A stretch of 64,000 nt of DNA from Pleomorphovibrio marinus (GTDB lineage Bacteria; Bacteroidota; Bacteroidia; Cytophagales; Cyclobacteriaceae), in NCBI RefSeq assembly GCF_003347495.1, contig NZ_QCXY01000006.1:62001-126000 (forward strand), given 5' to 3'. The translations under genes and the position numbers were made by a program. The notes below the pieces were generated by a model. The model was given only the letters and a program-made list of their open reading frames with translations, did not search any database and was not told the origin of the DNA. Of this stretch, positions 36,426-45,193 are shown piece after piece. Position 1 is the stretch's first letter. Each line of letters begins with the position of its first letter.

Positions 36426-37832
36426 TTAGTTAGAATCTTTGCGATTTTCCACTATTTTTTTTATCCAGTCCGCCTGCAAGCTGCTCAACTCCCGTACTAT
36501 TTCGGGATGCTGATTTGCCATATTGCTGGATTCTGTCGAATCCTGAGACAGATTAACCAGGTAAAGGTTGTCATTTTCCCCGAATTCCAAATTCCCAGTT
36601 GGGTCTCTGGGGTTTCCCAGCAATTTCCAATCGCCCTTTCTCACTGCCCAAGGGTATTTTTCAGTTTCTGGGTCTCCCGTACCCCAATGCATGATTTCAT
36701 GAGAGGAGGGGTTTTTGGGCTCCCTCAAAAATGGCAGCATACTTTTGCCATCAATGGCATGGTTTACTTTCACTCCCGCCAACTCGGCAAGGGTGGGTAG
36801 CCAGTCCACACTATTTGACCACTGATGGCGAACCTCCCCGGTAGCCAGCTTTTTCGGATAGGATATAATAGCAGGAATGCGCAGTCCCCCTTCCAACATG
36901 CTGAATTTTGCACCATTGAATGGGCCATTATCTCCTCCTCCAAAATAAGCCCTCTCTTCAGTGCTATGGCCGTGGTCGGTTTGAAAGGCGATGATAGTAT
37001 TTTCTAGTTTGCCGGATTCTTCCAAGTAGGCATAAACTTCCCCAATGAGCTCATCAAATGTGGAAATAAACGAGGCATACTCCTTTCTGGGCGTGTCCAT
37101 GTCCTTATAGTAAGAAAGCCATTTTTCTTTTCCCTGATAGGGATAGTGAGGCATGTTTATCGCCCAATACACGAAAAAAGGATCCGAATTGGGTGTGCCT
37201 ACGAAGTCTATGAGCTCCTCTTTCATCAGGTCTCCAAAAAACTGTCCGTGACGGTAAATTTCCTCCTCATTTTGATAAAGGTCATGGGTGTTAGGGCCAC
37301 TCCAATAGAAGAAGTGGGAATAGTTGTCAATACATCCTCTTTGATGGCCAAAAAAGTAATCAAAGCCCTGCCCATTTGGGAGCTTCTCCGGAGTATGTCC
37401 CAGATGCCATTTTCCGATCAAGGCGGTTCGGTAACCTGCCTCCTTGAATACCTCTGCCATGGTTATTTCCTCACTAGGTAGTCCTGATTTTCCCTCAGGG
37501 TCAATATGGGGAGGTGCAACATTCCCAAAAAGGCCGGCATTGAAGTTGTATTTCCCGGTAAGTAGAGCAGCCCTTGAAGGGGAACATACCGGGGCACCCG
37601 CATAGAATTGGGTGAGACGAATGCCATTTTCCGCTAATCGATCTATGTTTGGAGTGTGTAGGTCAGGAGAACCAAAGCAGCCCAAGTCCATAAAGCTTTG
37701 GTCATCGGTAAGGATGAGCAGTACGTTGGGATGTGCTGGGTCTTCCGTATTTTCGGAATCAGAGCCGCAAGAGGACAATATGGAATTTAGCAGCAGCAAG
37801 TTCGAGAAAAAAGTAAGTAAAGAATGGTTCAT
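36426..37832 (-). CDS. FGly-dependent sulfatase, lipoprotein
   Basis: 468 residues with a lipobox near SILSSC (Cys about residue 22). The metal site begins ILTDDQSFMDLG. The formylglycine motif is CSPSRAALLTGK near residue 82, the Cys-type recognised by anaerobic or FGE maturases. GKWHLGH and HGHSTEE provide further active-site residues. It removes sulfate esters from glycans or other compounds at the cell surface. No maturase or polysaccharide locus is adjacent, so the substrate is unknown. Confidence 0.93.
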   Translation of the reverse strand: MNHSLLTFFSNLLLLNSILSSCGSDSENTEDPAHPNVLLILTDDQSFMDLGCFGSPDLHTPNIDRLAENGIRLTQFYAGAPVCSPSRAALLTGKYNFNAGLFGNVAPPHIDPEGKSGLPSEEITMAEVFKEAGYRTALIGKWHLGHTPEKLPNGQGFDYFFGHQRGCIDNYSHFFYWSGPNTHDLYQNEEEIYRHGQFFGDLMKEELIDFVGTPNSDPFFVYWAINMPHYPYQGKEKWLSYYKDMDTPRKEYASFISTFDELIGEVYAYLEESGKLENTIIAFQTDHGHSTEERAYFGGGDNGPFNGAKFSMLEGGLRIPAIISYPKKLATGEVRHQWSNSVDWLPTLAELAGVKVNHAIDGKSMLPFLREPKNPSSHEIMHWGTGDPETEKYPWAVRKGDWKLLGNPRDPTGNLEFGENDNLYLVNLSQDSTESSNMANQHPEIVRELSSLQADWIKKIVENRKDSN

Positions 37833-38187
37833 TGGGTTTTTTTAAGGTTTTTGGTTTTCTAAAATAAAGAAAAATTGCATGTTATCAAATCTACCGCCTG
37901 CCATGGATCGAACAGGATGAAAACGTCACAAGGAGTATTAACAATTGGCATTTACAGAAAAGGAATGACATTTGGTTTCTCGCAGCCCTGCCATGGGTTT
38001 TTTCTGGGGGCCGCAAGGAAATCGCAACGCTCGCTGGGTGAATTAAAGAATGGTCAATGGTGGCTATCCCGACTTACAGTGCGGTATTTGTAGTGTCCAT
38101 ATATAAACAACAATAAAAAAATGAAAAATCCCTTTTGTGCACACAAAAGGGATGGGTTTAATTAAATTTTCAATGTTTTACTTTTCC
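37833..38187. other. Intergenic region of about 355 bases
   Basis: No gene is supported. The only clear element is the hairpin at 38124-38153. The stretch 37910-38100 is less A/T-rich and could be a very decayed remnant, but nothing in it could be matched. Confidence 0.5.
38124..38153 (-). terminator. Terminator of the DUF4136 gene
   Basis: A perfect 26-base palindrome (arm ATCCCTTTTGTGC) followed on the minus strand by five T residues. It lies 35 bases after the stop of the DUF4136 lipoprotein gene. Confidence 0.75.
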
Positions 38188-38748
38188 CTAGGTGGGGATA
38201 TTTTTCGAAAACTCGGATAAGATTTTATTCACCGATGCCTTAAGGTTTTTGCTTTTTTGTTCTGGTTTGTTTATCTCCCCCACGGCACTGATTCTCATCA
38301 CAACCTTGTCATTTCTGGTGTCAATGAAATCCACCACTAACTCCCCAAGGTCATATTTCTCCACTCTGTATCCGCCCCTTCCTCCTGGCATTCCCCAGGG
38401 ACCCCACATCCATGGGTTCATTCCCCAGCCCCAAGGACTCATAGGCATGGTGTTGACCTCCTTCTTTTTATCAGTCAATATGGTATTATACCTCAAGATA
38501 AGGTCTGGCTGCTTTTCGTCCAGCTCAAGCCCGAACCTTTTCATTCCTTCTGTGAGGCTGTGGTTAAGGTTTTCCTCCAATACCGGGGAATTGAAGGCAT
38601 ATTTGTCATAAAATTCATTGATCACATAGAAGGTCTTATAAGAGTCTATGCTGGCAACTTCATTTTTCTCCAAATACACCTTTACCGGGTTACAGGCACC
38701 TATTACCACTATTACCATGGCAATACCTAATTTCACTAAATTTTTCAT
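38188..38748 (-). CDS. DUF4136 lipoprotein
   Basis: 186 residues from the ATG at 38748 (MKNLVKLGIAMVIVVIGAC), with a lipobox Cys at about residue 19; a longer upstream start would spoil the signal. DUF4136 features are visible: SIDSYKTFYVINE, LNHSLTEGMKRFGLEL, and DLILRYNTI. A Met/Pro/Gly-rich loop (PMSPWGWGMNPWMWGPWG) lies near residues 105-125. Function of the family is unknown; members are envelope lipoproteins. Confidence 0.85.
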   Translation of the reverse strand: MKNLVKLGIAMVIVVIGACNPVKVYLEKNEVASIDSYKTFYVINEFYDKYAFNSPVLEENLNHSLTEGMKRFGLELDEKQPDLILRYNTILTDKKKEVNTMPMSPWGWGMNPWMWGPWGMPGGRGGYRVEKYDLGELVVDFIDTRNDKVVMRISAVGEINKPEQKSKNLKASVNKILSEFSKNIPT

Positions 38749-38899
38749 GATAAAGTTGTTTTTCACCGTTAGAAACGAAGAATCACTCACTAGGTTATAC
38801 GTATGTGAGAAAGCCGTGTTGTTTTTTGTTAAAATCAGGAATTAGTACCAAGTCAACTCTGCTCTTGGTCTAAAGGGATAACATCATTAATTTAGAGTG

Positions 38900-39655
38900 A
38901 TGGAAGTTAATGTATCCCTACAGGCTAAACAAATAGACCTCAATAGTGATTTGGGAGAGGGTTTTGATGACCACGCCATAATGCCCTACATAAGTAGTTG
39001 CAATGTGGCTTGTGGCGGTCACCATGGAGACAAAAACACTATTGAGGCAACGCTTAATTTGGCCATGGAACATCAAGTACAGGTAGGAGCCCATCCCTCC
39101 TTTCCGGACAAGTCTAATTTTGGGAGAAAGGTGTTGGATATGGATTTAAAGGTGTTGGAGACTAGCCTGCAGGAACAGCTTGGCCTTTTCCAAGAGGTTA
39201 TGGGCCAGTTTCGTCAGCCTTTTCATCACATAAAATGGCACGGGGCATTGTATAATCAAGCAGCAAAAAACCTAGAAATGGCTCAAATGCTGTCGGGGTT
39301 AGTAATAAAACATTATCCCTCAACCTTGCTTTATGTGCCTTATGGTTCAAAAATGGCAATGGCTTGCGAACAATTGGGAGTGCCTGTATGGTATGAGGTG
39401 TTTGCAGACAGGGTATATACCAGTGACCTTAGCTTGATGCCCAGAACGCATCCTGAATCAATTTTGCAAGATTTCTGTGACATAAAAGGCCAGGTTTCCC
39501 AAATACTTAATGGGGGAGCGGTAATGACTTGGGGAGGTAAAATCAAAAAAATAAAGGCCCAAACCATTTGCGTCCACGGGGATCATCCAAGGGCAGTGGC
39601 AACCACACAACAGTTGTTTTACTTTTTGAAAGAACTAGGTTTTACGATAAAATGA
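38900..39655 (+). CDS. pxpA: 5-oxoprolinase subunit PxpA (LamB/YcsF family)
   Basis: 251 residues. The family start IDLNSDLGEGF is followed by NVACGGHHGD, VGAHPSFPD, HIKWHGALYN and VCVHGDHPRAV-type residues that form the catalytic pocket. With PxpB and PxpC it hydrolyses 5-oxoproline to glutamate at the expense of ATP, clearing a damage product of glutamine. The ATG at 38900 is preferred over GTG at 38897. The stop overlaps the pxpB start (ATGA). Confidence 0.95.
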   Translation: MEVNVSLQAKQIDLNSDLGEGFDDHAIMPYISSCNVACGGHHGDKNTIEATLNLAMEHQVQVGAHPSFPDKSNFGRKVLDMDLKVLETSLQEQLGLFQEVMGQFRQPFHHIKWHGALYNQAAKNLEMAQMLSGLVIKHYPSTLLYVPYGSKMAMACEQLGVPVWYEVFADRVYTSDLSLMPRTHPESILQDFCDIKGQVSQILNGGAVMTWGGKIKKIKAQTICVHGDHPRAVATTQQLFYFLKELGFTIK

Positions 39656-40359
39656 GAAAAAAACCCACCATTATCATGCTCTCACCCTACCATTCAGAAA
39701 TCCATTGGCCGGCAGAGCCTTGCTTGGAGATACTGATGGAGATGAATTCATGCAAGAATAGCCTAAAAAATCTTTTGGAAGGGAATACCTATAAGCTGAG
39801 CATGGGTTATCATGTGTTGGCGTTGTATTTTGAACAAGCAGGTGATAGGGAGAATAGGGAAAGCATTTTGGAAAAAGCCATAAATGCAATCCAGCAAGAA
39901 CCATTAGTAGAAAGAAAGAGGTGGGAATTTCCGGTTTGTTACGATGAAGCATTTGCATCTGACCTACTGCCACTTTGTAAAACCAAGAACTTAACCAAAG
40001 AGGAGGTTATTTTTCTTCATTCCAGCCCCAATTACTTGTTGCATTTTTATGGTTTTTTGCCTGGGTTCATGTATTTGAGTGGACTGGATCAGCAATTGAA
40101 TCATCCCAGGAAAAAAACACCGGAAAGGCACATTGCCGCTGGGTCGGTGGCCATTGGTGGCCAACAAACTGGGGTTTACCCGCTGCAAAGCCCTGGAGGA
40201 TGGCATGTGATAGGGAGGACCCCTTTAATATTGGTAAATGGGGAAAGGCTTCCCCCGTTTCAACCAGGAGATGAAATCACCTTTAAACCCATATTGAAAA
40301 ACAGGTTTGAATCCATGAAAGGGGTGGAAATTAAGGAATTGGCTTATGAGTGTATCTAA
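39652..40359 (+). CDS. pxpB: 5-oxoprolinase subunit PxpB (KipI family)
   Basis: 235 residues. The start at 39652 makes a four-base ATGA overlap with pxpA; longer frames upstream are shadows of pxpA. The family motifs are VCYDEAFASDL, HSSPNYLLHFYGFLPGFMYLSG, and TGVYPLQSPGGWHVIGRTP. PxpB works with PxpC in the ATP-dependent opening of 5-oxoproline. Its end overlaps pxpC by 14 bases. Confidence 0.95.
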   Translation: MRKKPTIIMLSPYHSEIHWPAEPCLEILMEMNSCKNSLKNLLEGNTYKLSMGYHVLALYFEQAGDRENRESILEKAINAIQQEPLVERKRWEFPVCYDEAFASDLLPLCKTKNLTKEEVIFLHSSPNYLLHFYGFLPGFMYLSGLDQQLNHPRKKTPERHIAAGSVAIGGQQTGVYPLQSPGGWHVIGRTPLILVNGERLPPFQPGDEITFKPILKNRFESMKGVEIKELAYECI

Positions 40360-41218
40360 GGGGTGGATTAAGATGATAAAACCAGGGCCATACACCTCTA
40401 TTCAGGATGGTGGAAGATGGGAAGGTATAGAAAAGGGGGTGCCCAGTGGTGGCTGCATGGATATGCTCGCTGCCCGGTTGGCAAATGCTTTGCTTGGGCA
40501 GAAAGAGGAAAAACCATGTTTGGAAATTTTTATGGGAGGGGTGTCATTTTCGTTGGAAAAAGGGAGATGCCAGGTGGCTTTTTGTGGTGCGGATGCGGAG
40601 ATCAGGATAAATGGAGAAGCTGTTGTTCTCGGAAAAATAATTGATTTGCAGGAAGGGGACCAAATTGAAATTATGCCCTTTTCAGCAGGGCAGTGGCTTT
40701 ATATGTCACTTGCAGGTAATTTTTTGGTTCCCAAAGTATTAGGGAGCCACAGTTTTTACTTTCCCATAACCAAAAAGGCAAGGCTAGAAAAAGGAGATCT
40801 GGTTCCATTGGAGGGCGGGGAGACGCTGCCACCTACCAATAGCTACCTTGGGAATTATTCCATACCATTTCGGGACAAAGTAAGGGTTTATCTTGGCCCA
40901 GACTTCTCTAAATTAAAAAAGGAACAGCAAGAAGAGCTGCTTAACCGAGTCTATACCGTCTCTAAACGGCAAAACAGAATGGGGATAATGTTGGAGGAAG
41001 TGATAGAAAATGATTTGTTGGATCCATTGAGTAGCCCAGTTTTTCCAGGAACCATTCAGCTCACCCCAAGTGGAAACCTTATCGTTATGATGAGGGATGC
41101 CCAGGTTACAGGGGGATATCCGAGGGTTTTGGAAGTTGAAGAAAGGGATATCGGGAAACTTGCCCAGAAGCGTCCGGGTGAACAGTTTGCCTTTGTATCA
41201 GACTTTGTGGATTTCTAA
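40346..41218 (+). CDS. pxpC: 5-oxoprolinase subunit PxpC (KipA family)
   Basis: 290 residues. The family begins PGPYTSIQDGGRWE and GVPSGGCMDMLAARLANALLG, and ends TGGYPRVLEVEERDIGKLAQKRPGE. The ATG at 40346 lies within pxpB; an ATG at 40373 (MIKPGPYTS) is also plausible and closer to the family start. It completes the pxpABC operon. The operon's usual Nramp-type transporter appears only as a fragment on the opposite strand downstream. Confidence 0.94.
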   Translation: MSVSKGWIKMIKPGPYTSIQDGGRWEGIEKGVPSGGCMDMLAARLANALLGQKEEKPCLEIFMGGVSFSLEKGRCQVAFCGADAEIRINGEAVVLGKIIDLQEGDQIEIMPFSAGQWLYMSLAGNFLVPKVLGSHSFYFPITKKARLEKGDLVPLEGGETLPPTNSYLGNYSIPFRDKVRVYLGPDFSKLKKEQQEELLNRVYTVSKRQNRMGIMLEEVIENDLLDPLSSPVFPGTIQLTPSGNLIVMMRDAQVTGGYPRVLEVEERDIGKLAQKRPGEQFAFVSDFVDF

Positions 41219-41270
41219 GTAGGATTGGACAAAAATTGGAACAGTTGGGGTTAAGGGATGGAGGGTTGAA

Positions 41271-41600
41271 TTACCAATCTACCCAGCGTCTACTGGTATT
41301 CTCCAAAAAAAACAGTCGAAGCCCCATGTTATCCCCAATGATATTTCCAGTCTTATATGCCGCCTTTTCCAGTACAATGACAAGAACCACCAAGGATAAA
41401 CAATCAGAATTATAGATCCTTTAGACAATTGGACTACCAAGGCCTTGGCCAGCCCAATTGTGCGGATTAAGCCAATCCTGACTGTGTGTTCTTGCAGCAA
41501 TTTTGTCAGTCCGGGGGCCAAAACCAGGCCAAAGGCCATACTATGGCCAAACTAACTCCGGCCAAAGTGCTAATGGTGGCAGTTCCAGATCCAAGATTTT
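41271..41600 (-). pseudogene. Truncated, frameshifted Nramp-family transporter remnant
   Basis: Three frames on the minus strand give consecutive pieces of an Nramp N-terminal third: KNLGSGTATISTLAG (TM1), then LTKLLQEHTVRIGLIRTIGL (the LQE...R.GL motif), then EKAAYKTGNIIGDNMGL. Internal stops separate them and the gene ends at 41271 with no later helices. Nramp genes accompany pxpABC in several genomes (ycsG in Bacillus subtilis is the known example), so this is likely the relic of the operon's transporter. It now faces pxpC. Confidence 0.7.
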
Positions 41601-41621
41601 TTAATCAAGAAAACATTATGT

Positions 41622-42668
41622 CTATTCGTCAGTCCTGGTGCATCCCGGGATTTCAAGAATAAAATCAGCACCAAATGCTGTCGATGGAGTTTGATAGCCA
41701 TACCTGTTTAATCCTTTTTGGATCTTTTGAAGTATAGCTACAGTGCAAAGTGCTGTCAAGGTATATCCATCAGGAACTTCAAGTCTGCTTACTACCAATT
41801 GGTTACTATCATTTTTTGCTTCCGCCCAGAAATAGGAGCTTGCCTTTTGTCTTTTCTGATCTGAAGGGCCAGGGGAACGCTTTTCGACCTTCTTTTTCAT
41901 CCTATTTTTTACCCAGTCCCACCTAAACACAAACCCGAAAAGATCGCCTAGCTGTAGTGAACGGATTATTTTTTTGTTTGCTGCCATGTACACCATAATT
42001 GTTGGTATACCTGTGCTGAAGTAGGCAGTAGAAATATCACCCCAGGGGATGGTGACTGCCTTGCTGGAAAATGGGCCGAAATCGATTGTGGTGATATGAT
42101 GAGTGTTGCTAACTTTGATTAATTCCCCGTTCTTTCTTATCCTGCCACCTGTGCCCATACCCTCCACCATGGTTTTTGCAGTACCTCTGGACATGCCAGC
42201 CCCCAGACCTGCAAAGGCAATCCGGAGGATGGTTGCGTCTTTTAGTCGATTCTTAAGGTGGGCGGCTAAACAATCAGAAGGCACCACATCAAACCCGCAA
42301 CCTGGGAGTACCATGACTTGTTGCTCCTTAGCCTGACGATCAAATTTTTGCGCCAATTCAAATACCTTATATTCTCCGGTAATGTCCAGATAGTGTGTTT
42401 TTCCTTCCACACAAGCTTCGATTGCTACTTCCGCGGTATGGATAAAAGGGCCGGCACTGTGAACCAGCACGTCGTGAGAGGCTACCAGCTCTTTAAAAGC
42501 CTTAACAGAAACTTCACAAACTGTAAAGGGAAGATCATATTTGAGGGATTGGGCTTTTAAAGCTGCCTCGTTTCTTCCTGCAAGATGCGGGATTAGTCCC
42601 TGGTCTTTACATTGGCGAACAATTAGGTCACCGGTATATCCGTAAGATCCATAAATAAGGATTTTCAT
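41622..42668 (-). CDS. Saccharopine dehydrogenase-like NADP-binding protein
   Basis: 348 residues. The Rossmann motif YGSYGYTGDLIVRQ is at the N-terminus, followed by LAGRNEAALKA and VLVHSAGPFIHTAEVAIEAC, and GCGFDVVPSDCLAAHL. This is the trans-acting enoyl reductase/saccharopine dehydrogenase-like family. Substrate unknown; such proteins reduce or epimerise metabolites in the cytoplasm or at membranes. It stands alone on the minus strand, divergent from the acyl-CoA oxidase-like gene. Confidence 0.85.
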   Translation of the reverse strand: MKILIYGSYGYTGDLIVRQCKDQGLIPHLAGRNEAALKAQSLKYDLPFTVCEVSVKAFKELVASHDVLVHSAGPFIHTAEVAIEACVEGKTHYLDITGEYKVFELAQKFDRQAKEQQVMVLPGCGFDVVPSDCLAAHLKNRLKDATILRIAFAGLGAGMSRGTAKTMVEGMGTGGRIRKNGELIKVSNTHHITTIDFGPFSSKAVTIPWGDISTAYFSTGIPTIMVYMAANKKIIRSLQLGDLFGFVFRWDWVKNRMKKKVEKRSPGPSDQKRQKASSYFWAEAKNDSNQLVVSRLEVPDGYTLTALCTVAILQKIQKGLNRYGYQTPSTAFGADFILEIPGCTRTDE

Positions 42669-42860
42669 TTTGTTTGGCAGGTTTATAAACAGAAAAGTTA
42701 GTGTTTTTGAGGGGAATTGAAAAAGTAATGAGTGGCTTAAAGGCTTAATTTCCTAAAACTTTTGAATATTTCAACGGTTTTGAAAGCATGTCCCTGTTAA
42801 TTTTTTTCCGTTTTCGGTAAGTTGGCATGGGATTATTGGTTAATTTAAGATAAATAATTT

Positions 42861-45170
42861 ATGTCAGCTATGGAAAATACCCTTTCTCAACCCAAATTAA
42901 AAAATGTTTTGTTTCTGCCTATTCTTTATGTGGTGTGGTCTGACCGCACCTTGAGTAATCAAGAGAGAGAAACCATAAAGGGATTTTTGAACACCATAGA
43001 TTGGATAGACGAGGAGGAAAGGGAGTTTGTTTCCTCCAAACTTGACCCGGAATCCCCACCAAGCAGGGTAGAAATGGAAGATTGGTATTTTACCGTACAA
43101 AAGGGGGTACAGGATGGAAAAACCTTTGAAAGCCTATCAGCCATGGGGGTTCATTTGTTTAAGTCCCAAGAAGAAGTGGAGGAGGTGGAGAACCTGAGTA
43201 GAATTCAAGGGCAACTGGAAAAACTGGAAAAGGAGTTGGGGATCATTGGACAATCTGCCATTTACCTTTTTAAATCTGAGCATCCCACCATTACCACAAC
43301 CCATACTACAAAGAAGGATTTTGACATTGGGGCGCTTGCCCTTTTTTTAAATGGAGGCCAGGACAAAATTATTGAGCGGGTGAAGAAAATCATCACTAAA
43401 CCTTCCTTCGCTTACACGGATCCCTCAGATCTTCAAGCCTACAGAAACCAGGTGCTGGAATGGTGCAAGGTCATTGCCAACGAAGGGCTTGGGAAAATCG
43501 GTTATCCCAAAGAAGTAGGTGGAGATGGGGATATGGAGGCCTATTTTTCTGTAATGGAGACGCTTAGTTACCATGATTTAAGTATGGTAATCAAGTTTGG
43601 GGTTCAATTTGGCCTTTGGGGAATGAGTATTTATTCATTAGGGACCTCCAAGCACCACCAAAAATACCTGCCCAAGATAGGATCCTTGGAACTGCCCGGC
43701 TGTTTTGCCATGACGGAGACCAACCATGGAAGCAATGTCAAAGGAATTGAAACTACAGCTACTTACAATCATAAAGAGGAAACCTTTATCATTCATACCC
43801 CCCATGAAAAGGCAAGAAAGGAATATATAGGGAATGCAGCTCTGCATGGGAGAATGGCCACCGTCTTTGCGAAATTAGTGATTGATGAAAAGGATTATGG
43901 AGTTAGTGCTTTTGTGGTACCCCTTAGGGATGAGAGTGACAAACTTATGCCTGGTGTAAGCATCGAAGATTGTGGACGCAAGATGGGATTGAATGGAGTG
44001 GACAATGGATTGATTTCTTTTGATCAGGTGGTAATACCCAAAGAAGAAATGCTGGACAGGTTTTCCAGTGTAAATGAGAAGGGGGAATTCGAGAGTCCCA
44101 TAGCCAGTGACAACAGAAGGTTTTTCACCATGTTGGGCACCTTGGTGGGTGGAAGGATTGGTATTCCAAGATCCGCACTTTCTGCTTCCAAAAGTGGGTT
44201 GACCATTACCATTAAATATAGTGACCAAAGAAGGCAATTTGGGCCAGAGGGTGGGGAAGAGGTTCCGATACTTAATTATCGTATGCACCAACGAAGGCTC
44301 ATGCCTTGGCTGGCAAAGACGTATGCAGGCCACTTCGCCATGCAATTCATGACCCAGCGCTTTATGCAAAGGAAGGAAGAAGAAATGCAGGAAATAGAGG
44401 CAATGGCTGCGGGCCTCAAGGCCTATGTGACCTGGAACACCACAGGCTTATTGCAAGAGTGCAGGGAAGCATGCGGGGGAAAGGGTTACCTTTCCGAAAA
44501 CAGGATTGACGCCCTTAAAAACGATACCGATATCTATACCACCTTTGAAGGGGACAACACCGTGCTAATGCAATTGGTGGGCAAAAGCAGGCTTAGTGCC
44601 TATAGGGAGCAATTTGAAAATATGAACCTCTTTACCATAATAAATTACGTCGCCTCCAAAACCAAAACTTCAATTACCGAAAAAAACCCGTTAATTGTAA
44701 GAAACGTGGATGAGGGGCATTTACTGGATCCGGAATTCCATCTTAATGCTTTTGAATACAGAGAGAGGGCGATTTTGGATGCTGCAGCCAAAAGACTTAG
44801 AAGGCTTATAGGCGAAGGTATGGACCCCTTTGATGCTTTCAACGTTTGTCAGCACCACTTGGTAAGTGTGGGAAGCTCTTATATTGAGCGAATTGTTCTG
44901 GAACAGTTTATTGTAAAGGTCAAGGAAGCCGAAGAATCCTCTTTCGGGCCAATTTTGAAAAAACTATGTGAATTATTTGCACTTTACTCCATAGAGGAAA
45001 ATAAGGGTTGGTACCTAGAACAAGGTTACTTAGAGGGAGTGAAAACCAAAGCCATACGAAAAACAATAAATCAGTTGTGCTGGGAAATTAGGAAAGATGC
45101 AGTTCCTTTGGTTGAGGCATTTGGAATACCTGATTCTTGTATAGCTGCGCCCATTGTCTCAGGTAAGTAA
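42861..45170 (+). CDS. Acyl-CoA oxidase-like dehydrogenase with N-terminal TerB-like domain
   Basis: 769 residues. The first 100 residues (ILYVVWSDRTLSNQERETIKGFLN) look like a TerB-type helical domain. The flavin acyl-CoA dehydrogenase/oxidase core spans about 145-620: CFAMTETNHGSN (FAD/substrate), RQFGPEGGEEVPIL, CREACGGKGYLSENRI and TTFEGDNTVLMQLV. The C-terminal 150 residues match acyl-CoA oxidase C-domains. It should oxidise acyl-CoA at the alpha-beta bond; whether the electron acceptor is oxygen or ETF is not clear. etfBA lies 2.4 kb downstream but in a separate unit. Confidence 0.9.
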   Translation: MSAMENTLSQPKLKNVLFLPILYVVWSDRTLSNQERETIKGFLNTIDWIDEEEREFVSSKLDPESPPSRVEMEDWYFTVQKGVQDGKTFESLSAMGVHLFKSQEEVEEVENLSRIQGQLEKLEKELGIIGQSAIYLFKSEHPTITTTHTTKKDFDIGALALFLNGGQDKIIERVKKIITKPSFAYTDPSDLQAYRNQVLEWCKVIANEGLGKIGYPKEVGGDGDMEAYFSVMETLSYHDLSMVIKFGVQFGLWGMSIYSLGTSKHHQKYLPKIGSLELPGCFAMTETNHGSNVKGIETTATYNHKEETFIIHTPHEKARKEYIGNAALHGRMATVFAKLVIDEKDYGVSAFVVPLRDESDKLMPGVSIEDCGRKMGLNGVDNGLISFDQVVIPKEEMLDRFSSVNEKGEFESPIASDNRRFFTMLGTLVGGRIGIPRSALSASKSGLTITIKYSDQRRQFGPEGGEEVPILNYRMHQRRLMPWLAKTYAGHFAMQFMTQRFMQRKEEEMQEIEAMAAGLKAYVTWNTTGLLQECREACGGKGYLSENRIDALKNDTDIYTTFEGDNTVLMQLVGKSRLSAYREQFENMNLFTIINYVASKTKTSITEKNPLIVRNVDEGHLLDPEFHLNAFEYRERAILDAAAKRLRRLIGEGMDPFDAFNVCQHHLVSVGSSYIERIVLEQFIVKVKEAEESSFGPILKKLCELFALYSIEENKGWYLEQGYLEGVKTKAIRKTINQLCWEIRKDAVPLVEAFGIPDSCIAAPIVSGK

Positions 45171-45193
45171 AATATACTTACTTTTATAGACGT

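Noticed and set aside
37910-38100. Very degenerate eighth copy of the hairpin repeat (GATGAAAACGTCACA near the left, ATATATAAACAAC near the right)
   Set aside because: The central GCGAGATTCC block and the CACTGGGATGAT word are missing, so the similarity is too weak.
41279-41539. Intact small membrane protein of 86 residues
   Set aside because: Neighbouring frames carry the missing parts of an Nramp N-terminus, so it is a fragment of a broken gene.
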